Origin: Methylobacterium isbiliense | GTDB taxonomy: Bacteria; Pseudomonadota; Alphaproteobacteria; Rhizobiales; Beijerinckiaceae | Length of the DNA: 64,000 nt | Reading direction: 5' to 3' | Assembly (NCBI RefSeq): GCF_022179325.1 | Contig: NZ_BPQQ01000025.1 | Span: 17,999-81,998 of the forward strand | Part shown: one piece after another, positions 46,938 to 59,071 of the stretch | Numbering within the stretch: position 1 is the stretch's first letter | Layout of the letters: each line of letters begins with the position of its first letter | Notes under the pieces: generated by a model | What the model was told of the DNA's origin: nothing | What the model saw: the letters and a program-made list of their open reading frames with translations, nothing else | The model's database searches: none | Translations under genes and position numbers: made by a program

Positions 46938-47711
46938 TCACGCGCCGCTCAGGGGATTCGCGGGATCCCAGGCATAGCCTAGGGTCTCGAACCGCAGCGA
47001 GCGGGCGTCGACCATCAGCAGGCGGCCGACGAGCCCTTCGCCGAAGCCGGTGATCTCCCGGATCACCTCCATCGCCATCAGCGAGCCCATCAGGCCCGCC
47101 AGCGCCCCCAGCACGCCGGCCTGCGCGCAGGTCGGCACCGCGCCGGGGGGCGGCGGGTCCGGAAACAGGCAGCGATAGGTCGGGTTCGGGCGCCCGTCCG
47201 GGCCGGTCTCGTGGGCGCGGATCGTGGTGAGCGAGCCGTCGAACTGGCCGAGCGCCGCCGTCACCAGCGGCCGGCGGGCCCGAAAGCAGGCATCCGAGAC
47301 CGTGTAGCGGGTGTCGAAGTTGTCGGACCCGTCCGCCACCACGTCGTAGGCCGACACCATCGCCTCGGCGTTCTCGGCAGTCAGCCGCAGGGCATGCGGC
47401 ACGACGCCGACATGCGGGTTGAGCCGCGCCACCGCGGCCGCCGCACTCTCCACCTTCGGCCGGCCGATGTCGGGCGTGCCGTGGATCACCTGCCGCTGCA
47501 GGTTCGACAGCGAGACGGTGTCGTCGTCGACGATGCCGATCGTGCCGATGCCCGCCGCCGCGAGGTACTGGATCAGGGGAGCCCCGAGGCCGCCCGCCCC
47601 GATCACCAGCACCCGGGCCGCCTTGAGGCGCGCCTGCCCCGGCCCGCCCACCTCCCGCAGCACGATGTGCCGGGCGTAGCGCTCGATCTCGTCGGGGGAC
47701 AGGCTGGTCAT
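46938..47711 (-). CDS. MoeB/ThiF-like adenylyltransferase
   Basis: The 257-residue E1-like enzyme has the ATP-binding [19 protein letters not shown] (about residue 39) and the catalytic Asp segment [16 protein letters not shown]. The late region [25 protein letters not shown] is typical. It activates the C-terminal glycine of MoaD or ThiS. The zinc-binding Cys pairs normal in MoeB are incomplete here: I see one Cys in YRCLF and one in CAQAG. Either cofactor pathway is possible. It starts at ATG 47711, divergent from dapE. Confidence 0.83.
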   Translation of the reverse strand: MTSLSPDEIERYARHIVLREVGGPGQARLKAARVLVIGAGGLGAPLIQYLAAAGIGTIGIVDDDTVSLSNLQRQVIHGTPDIGRPKVESAAAAVARLNPHVGVVPHALRLTAENAEAMVSAYDVVADGSDNFDTRYTVSDACFRARRPLVTAALGQFDGSLTTIRAHETGPDGRPNPTYRCLFPDPPPPGAVPTCAQAGVLGALAGLMGSLMAMEVIREITGFGEGLVGRLLMVDARSLRFETLGYAWDPANPLSGA

Positions 47712-47858
47712 GGCTGCGGAGATAGCCGCGCGCGCGGCGCTCCGGAAGGCCCGGGCGCGCATGGGCCCCCGCTTGGCCCCTCGCTGGGCGGCGAAACGGC
47801 TTCCCGGCGGGCGAGAACCGCTCTACCGGGGCAGGATGTCTCGCCACCGGGGACCGCC

Positions 47859-49049
47859 ATGCCCGAGATCCTGTCGCCGCTCGCCCTCACGCAGGGGCTG
47901 ATCCGCTGTCCCTCCGTCACGCCCGCCGAGGGCGGGGCGCTCTCCTACCTGGGCGGCATCCTGGAGCGGGCCGGCTTCGCGGTCGAGCACCCGGTCTTCT
48001 CGGAACCCGGCACGCCCGACATCGAGAATCTCTACGCCCGCCTCGGCACGGCCGTTCCCTGCCTGCTGCTCGCCGGCCACACCGACGTGGTACCCCCCGG
48101 GGATGCCGCGGCGTGGCGGCACGATCCGTTCGGCGGCGTCGTCGAGGCGGGGGAGCTGCACGGGCGCGGCGCCGTCGACATGAAGGGCGGGCTCGCCTGC
48201 CTGACCGCCGCCGTGCTCGACTTCCTGGCCGCACGCGGGCCGGATTTCGGCGGCTCGATCGCCTTCCTGGTCACCGGGGACGAGGAGGGGCCGGCGGTCA
48301 ACGGCACGGTGAAGCTGCTCGCCTGGGCGGCGGCCCGGGGAGAGCGCTTCGACCATTGCATCCTGGCCGAGCCGACCAACCCGGCCCGCCTCGGCGAGAT
48401 GATCAAGATCGGCCGGCGCGGCTCGCTGACCGCCACGCTCACAGTGCACGGGGTGCAGGGCCACGTCGCCTATCCGCATCTGGCCGAGAACCCGATCCCC
48501 GGCCTCCTGCGGCTCGCCGGCGCGCTCCTGGCCGAGCCGCTGGACGGCGGCACCCGGCATTTCGACGCATCGAACCTCGAATTCACCACCCTCGACGTGG
48601 GCAACCCCGCCACCAACCTGATCCCGGGGCAGGCGCAGGGCACCTTCAACATCCGCTTCAACGATCTCTGGACGCCCGAGAGCCTGGAGGCGGAACTGCG
48701 CCGCCGCCTCGACGCCGCGGCCGGCAACGCCGTGCGCTACAGCCTCGCCGTGCGGCCCACCAACGCGGTCGCCTTCCTGACCCAGCCGGACCCCTTCGTG
48801 CATCTCGTCGCCGGGGCGATCGAGGCGGAGACGGGCGTGCGGCCGGCGCTCTCGACCAGCGGCGGCACCTCGGATGCGCGCTTCATCAAGGACGCCTGCC
48901 CGGTGATCGAGTTCGGCCTCGTCGGGCAGACCATGCATCAGGTCGACGAGCGGGTGCCGGTGAGCGATCTCGCGCGCCTGACCGCGATTTTCCGCCGCGT
49001 GCTCGATGCCTACTTTCCGGGCCATGCTGCGCCGCAAGAACGGGCTTGA
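47859..49049 (+). CDS. dapE: Succinyl-diaminopimelate desuccinylase DapE
   Basis: The 396-residue M20-family enzyme removes succinate in lysine and peptidoglycan precursor (meso-DAP) synthesis. It has [17 protein letters not shown] (metal His and Asp, about residue 75), [29 protein letters not shown] with the catalytic Glu, and a C-terminal [24 protein letters not shown] region. The ATG at 47859 fits the family start ([22 protein letters not shown]). It is complete. Confidence 0.95.
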   Translation: MPEILSPLALTQGLIRCPSVTPAEGGALSYLGGILERAGFAVEHPVFSEPGTPDIENLYARLGTAVPCLLLAGHTDVVPPGDAAAWRHDPFGGVVEAGELHGRGAVDMKGGLACLTAAVLDFLAARGPDFGGSIAFLVTGDEEGPAVNGTVKLLAWAAARGERFDHCILAEPTNPARLGEMIKIGRRGSLTATLTVHGVQGHVAYPHLAENPIPGLLRLAGALLAEPLDGGTRHFDASNLEFTTLDVGNPATNLIPGQAQGTFNIRFNDLWTPESLEAELRRRLDAAAGNAVRYSLAVRPTNAVAFLTQPDPFVHLVAGAIEAETGVRPALSTSGGTSDARFIKDACPVIEFGLVGQTMHQVDERVPVSDLARLTAIFRRVLDAYFPGHAAPQERA

Positions 49050-49136
49050 CCCGCATTAGACGAAAGTTGAATCTCGGTGGGCAGGCCGGAGCATCGGACA
49101 TCGCATGGTGAGCTTCGGCCATCCGCCGGAGGCCGC

Positions 49137-49718
49137 ATGCTCGCCACTGCCGACGAGGTCGTCCGCTCGCTCCGCGGCACGGCCGATCTCCTCAACCGCA
49201 AGCCCGGCGCGCTCGGTCGCTTCGACACGAGCGAGCGCGGGTTCTGGCGGTCCTTCGGAGCGATCTGGCTCGCCGCCCCGGCCGTGGTGATCGCGCTGGC
49301 GCTGGAGCGGGGCCGCGAGGATCTCGTCCAATCGGGGCTGTTCCGCTTCGACCACGTCACGCTCGCGGTTCTGGCCGGCGCGCTCGCGTGCTTCCTGGTG
49401 GTCCCGCTCGCGATGATCGCGGTGGCGCGACGCCTCCAGCTCACGCGGGGCTACGTGCCGTTCGTGGTGGTCACGAACTGGATCCTGGTCGTCGCCTTCC
49501 TGGTCCTGTCCTTCCCCGGATTGCTGCTCCTGCTCGGGCTCTCGACCCCCGGCCTCGCGGTGGTGCACGACCTCGCCTTCGGGGCGGTGCTGGTGCACCT
49601 CTACGGGTCGGCGGTGCGGGCCACGCTGGGCCTGTCGGGCCCGACCGCGATGCTGCTCACCCTCGGCTGCACGGCGCTGGTGGCGACCGTGGCGGGCGGC
49701 GTCCACCTGCTGGTCTGA
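49137..49718 (+). CDS. Polytopic membrane protein of unknown function
   Basis: The 193-residue protein has an N-terminal amphipathic stretch and about four or five hydrophobic spans (AIWLAAPAVVIALAL, LAVLAGALACFLVVPLAMIAV, NWILVVAFLVLSFPGLLLLLG). The ATG at 49137 follows GGAGG. No enzyme signature is seen. It follows dapE by 87 bases and may be in its transcript. I do not recognise the family. Confidence 0.75.
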   Translation: MLATADEVVRSLRGTADLLNRKPGALGRFDTSERGFWRSFGAIWLAAPAVVIALALERGREDLVQSGLFRFDHVTLAVLAGALACFLVVPLAMIAVARRLQLTRGYVPFVVVTNWILVVAFLVLSFPGLLLLLGLSTPGLAVVHDLAFGAVLVHLYGSAVRATLGLSGPTAMLLTLGCTALVATVAGGVHLLV

Positions 49719-49868
49719 GCCGCCGGGCCACACCGGCGGCGTTGCGCGCAGAATCGTCACCGCCCATCAGCAGTGTTGCATCGCATCTACAGCCCCGGAC
49801 CCGGCGCCTCGACTAGGAGGGAAGGACGGCGCGCCCGGGGCGCCGGCCCTGAAGGCTCGTCGCACCCC

Positions 49869-51098
49869 ATGCCGCGCGTGGTGTCATCCCACTCCGATCC
49901 GGCCGTCGACGCGGCGGCGCTGCTGCGCCGCATCGGGTTCTTCGCGATGCTGGTGGTGGTGCCGGCCGCCGCCCTGCTGTCGCGGCGCGCCATCGTCATC
50001 GTGGTGCCGATCGCGGTCGTGCTCCTGTGCCTCGCGGCGGCCCTCGACGGCAGCGCCCGGCCGGCCTGGGCGGGCCTCGGCCGTTTCGCGCGCGCCAGGG
50101 CCGCTGCAGCCGGGGCGCTCCTCGTCGGCTGGGCCGCCCTCTCCCTCGTCTGGACCCCCTTTCCCGGACCGGCCGCCGAGCGGCTGCTCAACGTCGCCGT
50201 CACGGTGGGGCTGACGCTCGCGGGCTTCCTGGCCCTGCCGGACCGGATGCGCGCCGCGAACGCCTACCTGCTGCCCGTCGGCGTCGCGCTGGCGGCGGTC
50301 CTGGCGGTGGCGCTCGGCCTGTTCAGCGGCGCGGCGCTGCGGGTCGGGCTCGACGACGATTCGGCCCTGGAGCGCGGCGCGATGCTGCTCGCGCTCCTCG
50401 TCTGGCCGGCGGTGGCGTGGCTGCGCTCGCGCCGCCGCGACATCGAGGCGCTCGGCGTCGCGGTGGCGGTGGCGCTCGCCCTGGTGCTGGCGCCGAGCCC
50501 AATCCCGCTCCTGGCGCTCGCCGCCGGCGCGGCGGCCTTCGCGCTGACGGCGTGGCGGCGGGAGATCGGCGTCAAGGTCACGGCCGGCATGGCGGCCGGG
50601 CTGGTGGTGCTCGGCCCGGTGCTGCCGTTCCTGCTGCGCCCGCTCGTCACGCCGATCCTCGGCCCGCTGCATCCCCTGTCGCTCTCGCTGCGCACGTGGC
50701 AGCGGGTGGTGACGAGCGAGCCGCTGCGCCTGATCACCGGCCACGGCTTCGAGACGGCGCTGCGTGGCCGGGTCGTCGGGCTCCTGCCGGCCAACGCCCC
50801 GTCCTCGCTCCTGTTCGAGATCTGGTACGAACTCGGCATCGTCGGCGCCGTCGCGGCGGCCTTCGTGATGTGGTCGGCGCTGCGCCAGTCGGGCCGCGAG
50901 CACCCGCTGCTCGCCCCCGGCGCGATGGCGACCGCGGCGGCGGCCTACGCCTCCGCCTGCCTGGGCATCGGCACCACGGTGATCTGGTGGCTCACGAGCC
51001 TCGCCGTCGCGGTGCTGGCCTTCGCGGCGATCGAGCGCGGGCAGTTCCGCACCAGCCGCCCGCGGGCGAGCGCGCTGCCGGGCGCGGGCGGCGGCTGA
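49869..51098 (+). CDS. O-antigen ligase/Wzy-like membrane protein
   Basis: The 409-residue protein has about ten spans with the O-antigen ligase family pattern: the large loop region with TWQRVVTSEPLRLITGHGFETALRG and the SSLLFEIWYELGIVGAVAAAFVMW segment, which resembles the conserved H-N/E-L motif of these ligases and polymerases. It would join or polymerise polysaccharide chains in the periplasm. The ATG at 49869 is preferred to the upstream frame. Specificity as ligase or polymerase cannot be told. Confidence 0.8.
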   Translation: MPRVVSSHSDPAVDAAALLRRIGFFAMLVVVPAAALLSRRAIVIVVPIAVVLLCLAAALDGSARPAWAGLGRFARARAAAAGALLVGWAALSLVWTPFPGPAAERLLNVAVTVGLTLAGFLALPDRMRAANAYLLPVGVALAAVLAVALGLFSGAALRVGLDDDSALERGAMLLALLVWPAVAWLRSRRRDIEALGVAVAVALALVLAPSPIPLLALAAGAAAFALTAWRREIGVKVTAGMAAGLVVLGPVLPFLLRPLVTPILGPLHPLSLSLRTWQRVVTSEPLRLITGHGFETALRGRVVGLLPANAPSSLLFEIWYELGIVGAVAAAFVMWSALRQSGREHPLLAPGAMATAAAAYASACLGIGTTVIWWLTSLAVAVLAFAAIERGQFRTSRPRASALPGAGGG

Positions 51099-51388
51099 GC
51101 CGAGGCCGCTCCCTCGGCGGGCTCCGCCCACCGTTGGCCGGCGATACTGACAAATGATACTGTCCGGCTCCGAGTCGGAGGCTCCGTGCGACCCGCGCCT
51201 CACGTCGGACGCCCGACGCAGGGGCCAACATTTGGGCCGACGCGGCGACACGGATCGGCGAAGAACGAGGCTGCCCGGGCGGCCTCGCAGGGCGCGCGCC
51301 GCATCACCGGACGCGCCCGGGAGAGGAAACGACCAGGACGAGCGGTGAGATCGGTTCGGCGTTGGCGCGACGAGGCGGAGGCACGGCC

Positions 51389-51718
51389 ATGTCCATGATG
51401 ACCTACAAGGGCTACGACGCCTTCATCGCGTACGATGCCGCGGCCGGGCTCTTCCACGGCGAGGTCGTCAACCTGCGCGACGTGATCACCTTCCAGGGCC
51501 GTTCGGTGGACGAGTTGCGGCAGGCCCTGGCCGAGAGCGTCGAGGATTACCTCGAATTCTGCGCCAAGCGCGGCGAGGGGCCCGAGCGTCCCTATTCCGG
51601 ACGGTTCGTGGTGCGGGTGGAACCCGCCGTGCACCGGGCCGCCGCGTCGGCCGCCGCGCGCGCCGGCCTCAGCCTCGACCGATGGGTCGCGCGGACGCTG
51701 GAGAGGGCGGCCGGGTAA
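51389..51718 (+). CDS. HicB-like antitoxin-type protein
   Basis: The 109-residue protein begins MSMMTYKGYDAFIAYDAAAG and has the HicB partial RNase H fold (DVITFQGRSVDELRQALAESVEDYLEFC) and a C-terminal ribbon-helix-helix (VHRAAASAAARAGLSLDRWVARTLERA), as in HicB antitoxins. HicA is normally adjacent, but no HicA-like gene is seen within 290 bases upstream or in the next gene. It may be a solitary regulator. Confidence 0.83.
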   Translation: MSMMTYKGYDAFIAYDAAAGLFHGEVVNLRDVITFQGRSVDELRQALAESVEDYLEFCAKRGEGPERPYSGRFVVRVEPAVHRAAASAAARAGLSLDRWVARTLERAAG

Positions 51719-51743
51719 GGCCGGGTGCCGTGCCGCCCGGCGC

Positions 51744-52163
51744 TCAGCCCGCCGCCTCCTCGATCCGCATCATGTCGTCGTCCGAGAGGCCGAAATGGTG
51801 GCCGATCTCGTGCACCAGCACGTGGGTGACGAGGTGGCCCAGCGTCTCGTCGTGCTCGGCCCAGTAGTCGAGGAGCGGGCGCCGATAGAGCCAGACCATG
51901 TTGGGGAACTGGCCGGTGGCGAGGCTCGCCGCCCCGCCGCCCTGCGCCAGCCCGGTGCCCCGGAACAGCCCGAGCAGGTCGAACTCGCTCTCGCAGCCCA
52001 TCTCCGCCAGGGTCTCGTCGTCGGGGAAATCCTCGACCCGGATCACCACGCCCTGGCACAGCCGCCGGAAGGCGTCGGGCAGCCGCGCGAAGGCGGCCTC
52101 CGCCAGCGCCTCCAGGGCGCCCAGGTCGGGGGCCTTCAGGTCGCTCCAGTCGGTCTCCGCCAT
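51744..52163 (-). CDS. Zincin-like metallopeptidase family protein
   Basis: The 139-residue protein carries HEIGHHFGLSDDDM, a zinc-binding HExxH with a downstream Asp, near residue 120. Its other parts match the small metallopeptidase family in which the zinc site is C-terminal (PNMVWLYRRPLLDYW). It has no signal peptide. The ATG at 52163 is chosen; GTGs at 52169 and 52172 lie upstream. It overlaps or abuts the 38-residue gene on the same strand. Confidence 0.88.
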   Translation of the reverse strand: MAETDWSDLKAPDLGALEALAEAAFARLPDAFRRLCQGVVIRVEDFPDDETLAEMGCESEFDLLGLFRGTGLAQGGGAASLATGQFPNMVWLYRRPLLDYWAEHDETLGHLVTHVLVHEIGHHFGLSDDDMMRIEEAAG

Positions 52164-52165
52164 GC

Positions 52166-52282
52166 TCACCACAGCCCCAGTTGCGCGCCGAGCATCCAGG
52201 CCAGCACCCCCACGGCCACGAGCCCGAGCCCGCGGCCGATCCGACGCCCCCAGACCTCGACCGGATCGTCCTCCCGGCTCAC
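52166..52282 (-). CDS. 38-residue single-span membrane peptide
   Basis: The GTG at 52282 overlaps the upstream HAD gene stop (GTGA at 52279-52282), and the TGA at 52166 abuts the metallopeptidase start. The peptide is MSREDDPVEVWGRRIGRGLG then a hydrophobic LVAVGVLAWMLGAQLGLW, so it has an acidic head, a basic turn and one membrane span. It is too short for most gene finders. Its gap-filling fit between two coupled genes is the main evidence. Confidence 0.62.
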   Translation of the reverse strand: MSREDDPVEVWGRRIGRGLGLVAVGVLAWMLGAQLGLW

Positions 52283-53010
52283 GCGGCGAGCGCCGGCGCG
52301 ACCCGGTCGGTCAGGAACCCCGCAAGGTCGTTGGTGATGTGGTCGATATGCGGGGCGCGCACCGCCTCCTGCTCGAACGGATCGCGGAACGGGTCGATGG
52401 TGCGCGGCACCACCAGCACGGTCGCCATGCCGAGATCATGCGGCACCACGAGGTTCTTGGCGATGTCCTCGAACAGGGCCGAGCGGGTGGGGTCGACCCC
52501 GTGCCGGTCGAGGAAGCGCTCGTAGGCCGGCCGCTCGGGCTTGGGCACGAAGCCCGAGGCCGCGATGTCGAACACGTCCTCGAAATGGTCGAGGATGCCG
52601 AGCTTGCCCGCCACGTTCTCGGCGTGCCGGCGCGACCCGTTGGTGAGGATCAGCTTGCGCCCCGGCAGCCGCTCGATCGCCCGCCCGAGATCCGGGTTGA
52701 GGGCGATGCCCGAATGGTCGATGTCGTGCGCGAAGTCGAGGAAGGCGTAGGGATCGATGTCCCACTCGGCCATCAGCGCCCGCAGGGTCGTGCCATAGCG
52801 GTGATAGAAGTACTTCTGCAGCGCGCGCGCCGACAGGCCGTCGAGGCCGAACAGGTTCATCACGTAGAGCGTGATGCGCTCGTCCACCTGCGGCCAGACG
52901 CGGGCGTCGTGCGGGTAGAGCGTGTTGTCGAGGTCGAAGATCCAGGTGTCGACGCCGGAGAAGCCGCGGGCATCCGGAGCGGTGAGGTGGCTCTCGCTGG
53001 GCAGGAACAA
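52279..53010 (-). CDS. HAD-family pyrimidine 5'-nucleotidase-like phosphatase
   Basis: The 243-residue protein has the HAD motif I DLDNTLYPHDARVWP near residue 26, motif II LILTNGSRRHAEN and motif III/IV FVPKPERPAYE with FEDIAKNL. It fits the YjjG/SDT1-type 5'-nucleotidases common in alphaproteobacteria next to argB. The start is a TTG at 53010. Substrate assignment is by family only. It follows argB by 94 bases on the minus strand. Confidence 0.85.
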   Translation of the reverse strand: MFLPSESHLTAPDARGFSGVDTWIFDLDNTLYPHDARVWPQVDERITLYVMNLFGLDGLSARALQKYFYHRYGTTLRALMAEWDIDPYAFLDFAHDIDHSGIALNPDLGRAIERLPGRKLILTNGSRRHAENVAGKLGILDHFEDVFDIAASGFVPKPERPAYERFLDRHGVDPTRSALFEDIAKNLVVPHDLGMATVLVVPRTIDPFRDPFEQEAVRAPHIDHITNDLAGFLTDRVAPALAA

Positions 53011-53104
53011 GAGGATGGACCCGTCTCGACGCGAAGGGGGCCCCGCGGCCCCCGGATGGGCAGGATAGGCGCCGCGGCCGAGAAGGCAAACGGCGCCGGT
53101 CCGC

Positions 53105-54016
53105 TCAGGCGCGGGCGCGGCGGATCAGCGTCCCCGCGCCGTAATCGGTGAAGAGTTCGAGCAGCACCGCGTGCGGCACCTTGCCGTCCAGGATGACCAC
53201 CGCCTCGACGCCCTGCTCGATGGCGTAGATGCAGGTCTCGATCTTCGGGATCATGCCGCCCGTGATGGTGCCGTCGGCGATCAGCCGGCGGCAATCCTCC
53301 ACCGAGAGTTCCGGGATCAGGCGCTTGTCCTTGTCGAGCACGCCCGGCACGTCGGTGAGCAAGAGCAGGCGCTTGGCCCGCAGCGCTCCCGAGATCGCCC
53401 CCGCGAAGGTGTCGGCGTTCACGTTGTAGGTCTGGCCGTCGGCGCCCACCGCCACGGGGGCGAGCACCGGGATCAGCTCGGCCTTGAGCACCGCGTCGAG
53501 CACGCTGCGGTCCACCCGCTCGGGCTCGCCGACGAGGCCGAGATCCACGTGCCGCTCGATGTGCGAATCCGGGTCCGTCACCGTGCGGGTGGCGCGGCGG
53601 GCCTGGACCATGTTGCCGTCCTTGCCGCACAGGCCGATCGCCTTGCCGCCCTCCGCCGAGATCCAGCCCACGATCTGCTTGTTGATCGAGCCGGCCAGCA
53701 CCATCTCGACCACCTCGACGGTGGCCTCGTCGGTGACGCGCAGCCCCTCGCGGAACTCCGACTTGATGCCGAGCCGGTCCAGCATCCGGCCGATCTGCGG
53801 CCCGCCGCCATGCACCACGACGGGCTTCAGGCCGGACTGCTCCAGCAGCACGATGTCCTCGGCGAAGTCCTCGGCCGCGGCGCGGTCGCCCATCGCGTGG
53901 CCGCCGTACTTGATCACCACGATCTCCTGATCGTAGCGCTGCATGTGGGGCAGGGCCTGCACCAGCACCTCGGCCCGCACGTGCACGTTGGGCAGGGCGT
54001 CTGCGGCTTCGCTCAT
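53105..54016 (-). CDS. argB: Acetylglutamate kinase ArgB
   Basis: The 303-residue kinase phosphorylates N-acetylglutamate in arginine synthesis. It shows [13 protein letters not shown] (Lys and Gly loop, about residue 35), [15 protein letters not shown], the nucleotide-site [15 protein letters not shown] and [15 protein letters not shown]. The ATG at 54016 is the obvious start. Downstream on the same strand are the HAD gene, the small peptide and the metallopeptidase. Confidence 0.96.
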   Translation of the reverse strand: MSEAADALPNVHVRAEVLVQALPHMQRYDQEIVVIKYGGHAMGDRAAAEDFAEDIVLLEQSGLKPVVVHGGGPQIGRMLDRLGIKSEFREGLRVTDEATVEVVEMVLAGSINKQIVGWISAEGGKAIGLCGKDGNMVQARRATRTVTDPDSHIERHVDLGLVGEPERVDRSVLDAVLKAELIPVLAPVAVGADGQTYNVNADTFAGAISGALRAKRLLLLTDVPGVLDKDKRLIPELSVEDCRRLIADGTITGGMIPKIETCIYAIEQGVEAVVILDGKVPHAVLLELFTDYGAGTLIRRARA

Positions 54017-54102
54017 GGTGCGGGATCCTCTCGATCGGGGCGCGGGTCGGCGGCGGGTTCTATCGCAGCTTGCCGGGCACCGGAAGCACGCAAGGGCCGC
54101 CT

Positions 54103-55041
54103 TTAGGGAGCGCTTCGCGACGGGACGATGACGGTCCGCTCGTAGCGCGGCCAGGCCGTTCCGGCCTGCACGAGGCGGAAGCCGGCGCGCTCCAGGAGCC
54201 GCCGGCCGGCCGCGTTGTCGGCCCGGATCGTCGCGATCAGGCGGCGGGCGAAACCGGTCTCAGCGGCGTCGGCCGCGAGCGCGTCGAGCAGGCGCCCGCC
54301 GAGGCCGAGACCGCGCGAGAGCGGCGAGACGATCAGCGTCACCTCGGCCTCCTGCCCGTCGCGGATGCGGTCGAGGCGCAGCGAGCCGACCGGCTCCCCG
54401 TCCGCCTCGGCGACGAGCAGGCGGGTGCGCTCGCGCTCGGCGAGCCGCGCGGCGAGCCAGGCGCGGTGTCCGTCCCAGCCGACCGGGGCGGAGCTGCGCG
54501 CCATCGCCCGGGACAGGGGGTCGTTGCGCCAGATCCAGAGCCGGTGGGCATCCGCCGCCCGGGCCGGGCGCAGCGCCACCGCGCCGGGCACGAAGGGGGC
54601 GGCGGCCACGAGGTCGCCGAGTGCTGCGGCGATGCGCTCCGCACCGAGCCCGTCGCCGCCCTCGAGGTCCTGCGGCGGCAGCGCGTAGCGCGGTCCGAAC
54701 AGGCCGCGTGCGCCGCGCGGGATCAGCCCGGCGAAATCCGCCCGGCCGCGTCCCGGCGTGGCATCCACCAGGAGGTCGCAGGCGTGAGCCCGGTCGGCCC
54801 GGCCGTCGAGGCAGGCGAGGACGGTGCCCCGGGCGCGCAGGGCCTGCTCCTCGGCCAGCGGCGCCTCGCCGTGGTCGGACACCACCACGTCCGCCGGCAC
54901 GGGACCGTCCGCCTCCGCCCGCAGCGTCACCGTGTGGCCGCGCCGCTCCAGGGCGCTCCCGAGCGCCAGCGCCCGTTCGCCCGCGGCGCCGGGTCCGCTG
55001 CGGACGAGCACGTGGCGCGGGAAGTTCGGGATCGTCCTCAC
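54103..55041 (-). CDS. PseG N-terminal fragment fused to GNAT acetyltransferase
   Basis: The 312-residue protein has two parts. Residues 1-150 resemble the N-terminal GT-B half of the UDP-sugar hydrolase PseG ([42 protein letters not shown]), but the C-terminal half of PseG, needed for the full active site, is absent. From about residue 155 it is a GNAT acetyltransferase like PseH ([44 protein letters not shown]-like [19 protein letters not shown]). Pseudaminic acid work is suggested but not proven. Confidence 0.72.
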   Translation of the reverse strand: MRTIPNFPRHVLVRSGPGAAGERALALGSALERRGHTVTLRAEADGPVPADVVVSDHGEAPLAEEQALRARGTVLACLDGRADRAHACDLLVDATPGRGRADFAGLIPRGARGLFGPRYALPPQDLEGGDGLGAERIAAALGDLVAAAPFVPGAVALRPARAADAHRLWIWRNDPLSRAMARSSAPVGWDGHRAWLAARLAERERTRLLVAEADGEPVGSLRLDRIRDGQEAEVTLIVSPLSRGLGLGGRLLDALAADAAETGFARRLIATIRADNAAGRRLLERAGFRLVQAGTAWPRYERTVIVPSRSAP

Positions 55042-55099
55042 GCTTTACGCCGCATTAACCCTACGGAAGGAATCTTTTTCAGCCACACGAGGTGGAACG

Positions 55100-55309
55100 A
55101 TGCGACAACGCCATTCCCTTCTTCCGCGTCCCGCCCTCACCAATCCCTCGCTTCTCGCCGCCACCGTCGCCTCCCTCGGCCGACGCGCCGCGAGCCGCCA
55201 GGATCTCTGGCGGCTCCTCACGGAGAGCTACACCGTCGATCTCGACGCCGTGGCGGCGATGCTGCCGCCCGCGGACCCGGAGCCCGTCTGGCTGCCCTCC
55301 AAATCCTGA
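55100..55309 (+). CDS. Small unknown protein
   Basis: The 69-residue product (ATG at 55100 after GAGGTGGAACG) has a basic N-terminus, a helical LAATVASLGRRAASRQDLWRLL and a C-terminal PPADPEPVWLPSK. No family is recognised. It is divergent from the PseG-GNAT gene across 58 bases, with its stop 6 bases from the convergent MOSC gene. It is a real gene with moderate probability. Confidence 0.5.
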   Translation: MRQRHSLLPRPALTNPSLLAATVASLGRRAASRQDLWRLLTESYTVDLDAVAAMLPPADPEPVWLPSKS

Positions 55310-55315
55310 CCGGCC

Positions 55316-56095
55316 TCACGCCCCTGCCTCGATCCTCAACGCGTCACCCGGGCGCAGCGTGCCCCCCGTCACCACCCGCGCGTAGACGCCGCAATCGGCG
55401 TGGCCGAGCCGCTGCATCAGCGTGCGCGGGATCGCGAGGTCGCGCTCGCCGGTGCACGGATCGACGTTGGTCGCGGCGCACCGCTCGGTCCGCTTCGTCA
55501 CGGTGAGCCTCAGGCCGTTCTCGGCGACGAGGTCGGAGCCGACGAGATCGAGTTCCGCGAAGGGCGCGAGGCCCTCGACGTGCAGGTTGCCCCGGAAGCG
55601 CAGCGGGTTCACCGGCGCGCCCACCATGTCCTCCAGCGCCGCGACGCTCGCGAGGTTGATGAGCGAGACGAAGCCCGAGCGCGAATCCGTGAAACGGAAG
55701 CCGTCCGGTGCGGCGAGCAGCTTGGGCGGCCCGCGCAGCGCCGCCGGCATGAAGCGGCGGAAGAACGCCTCGACGGCGAGCCTTCCTTCGCGCGTCGAGA
55801 GGTCGGCGCGCACGGCCTCCCGCTCGCCCTCGCGGATGATCAGCGTGCCGGTGGCGTCGTCGTAACGCGTGGCGAGGCGCGCCAGGGCCTCGTTGCGCAT
55901 CAGCATCAGGAACTTGATCTTGGGCTGATGGGCGGGGGCGGCCGGATCGAAGCCGCTCGGCCCGTTCTCGACCGCGAACAGCCGATCGCCCGGAAAGTAG
56001 GAGCCGGCCGCGAGAACCGCGGCCTCCAGGCGTTCGGGCGACAGGCCCTTCACGGGATAGCGGTGAAGGTCGACGACGCGAAGAGAGGCAGCCAT
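55316..56095 (-). CDS. MOSC-domain protein
   Basis: The 259-residue protein starts with the beta-barrel MOSC N-terminal part (VVDLHRYPVKGLSPERLEA) and has the MOSC core (RFRGNLHVEGLAPFAELD; KRTERCAATNVDPCTGERD with its conserved Cys; GHADCGVYARVVTGGTLRPGD). MOSC proteins carry sulfur or molybdenum-cofactor chemistry, as in the mARC and YiiM families. It is divergent from clpB. The specific substrate is unknown. Confidence 0.9.
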   Translation of the reverse strand: MAASLRVVDLHRYPVKGLSPERLEAAVLAAGSYFPGDRLFAVENGPSGFDPAAPAHQPKIKFLMLMRNEALARLATRYDDATGTLIIREGEREAVRADLSTREGRLAVEAFFRRFMPAALRGPPKLLAAPDGFRFTDSRSGFVSLINLASVAALEDMVGAPVNPLRFRGNLHVEGLAPFAELDLVGSDLVAENGLRLTVTKRTERCAATNVDPCTGERDLAIPRTLMQRLGHADCGVYARVVTGGTLRPGDALRIEAGA

Positions 56096-56339
56096 GCCGC
56101 AGGGCTATCCCCGGCGCGGGCGCAGAGCAAGCATCCGGCCCCCTCGCGCGACGCATGGATGGCGGACGACCTCGGCGCCGGCTGCCCCTTGTGTCACCGA
56201 TATGCCACACCACATGGAGCCTGCCGGCCGCTCCGCCTTGAGGGCCGGCCCCCGCGAACGCCGACCGTTGCGGGGAGCCTGACGGCCCGTCCGCGCCCGC
56301 CACCGGGGCGGATGGCCCCGATCGAGGAGGGGAGACGAC

Positions 56340-58976
<2,637 letters not shown>

Positions 58977-58983
58977 GCGATCC

Positions 58984-59012
58984 GGCCCGCGCCTCCCACC
59001 GGGGCGCGGGCC
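58984..59012 (+). terminator. Stem-loop after clpB
   Basis: GGCCCGCGCC (58984-58993) pairs perfectly with GGCGCGGGCC (59003-59012) across a 9-base loop, 8 bases after the clpB stop. It has no T-run. Confidence 0.6.
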
Positions 59013-59071
59013 GCGACGCCTGCCGCCCTGCCGCCCTGCCGGAGGCGCCTGCGCGTCGGGACGGCACCGCC

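Noticed and set aside
51154-51348. Possible HicA upstream of the HicB-like gene
   Set aside because: The product lacks the HicA double-stranded RNA-binding pattern and catalytic His; it is Arg/Gly/Pro-rich and has no good ribosome-binding site.
56188-56220. Heat-shock sigma promoter for clpB
   Set aside because: CTTG is present but no convincing -10 follows at the right spacing, so it is mentioned only as weak.
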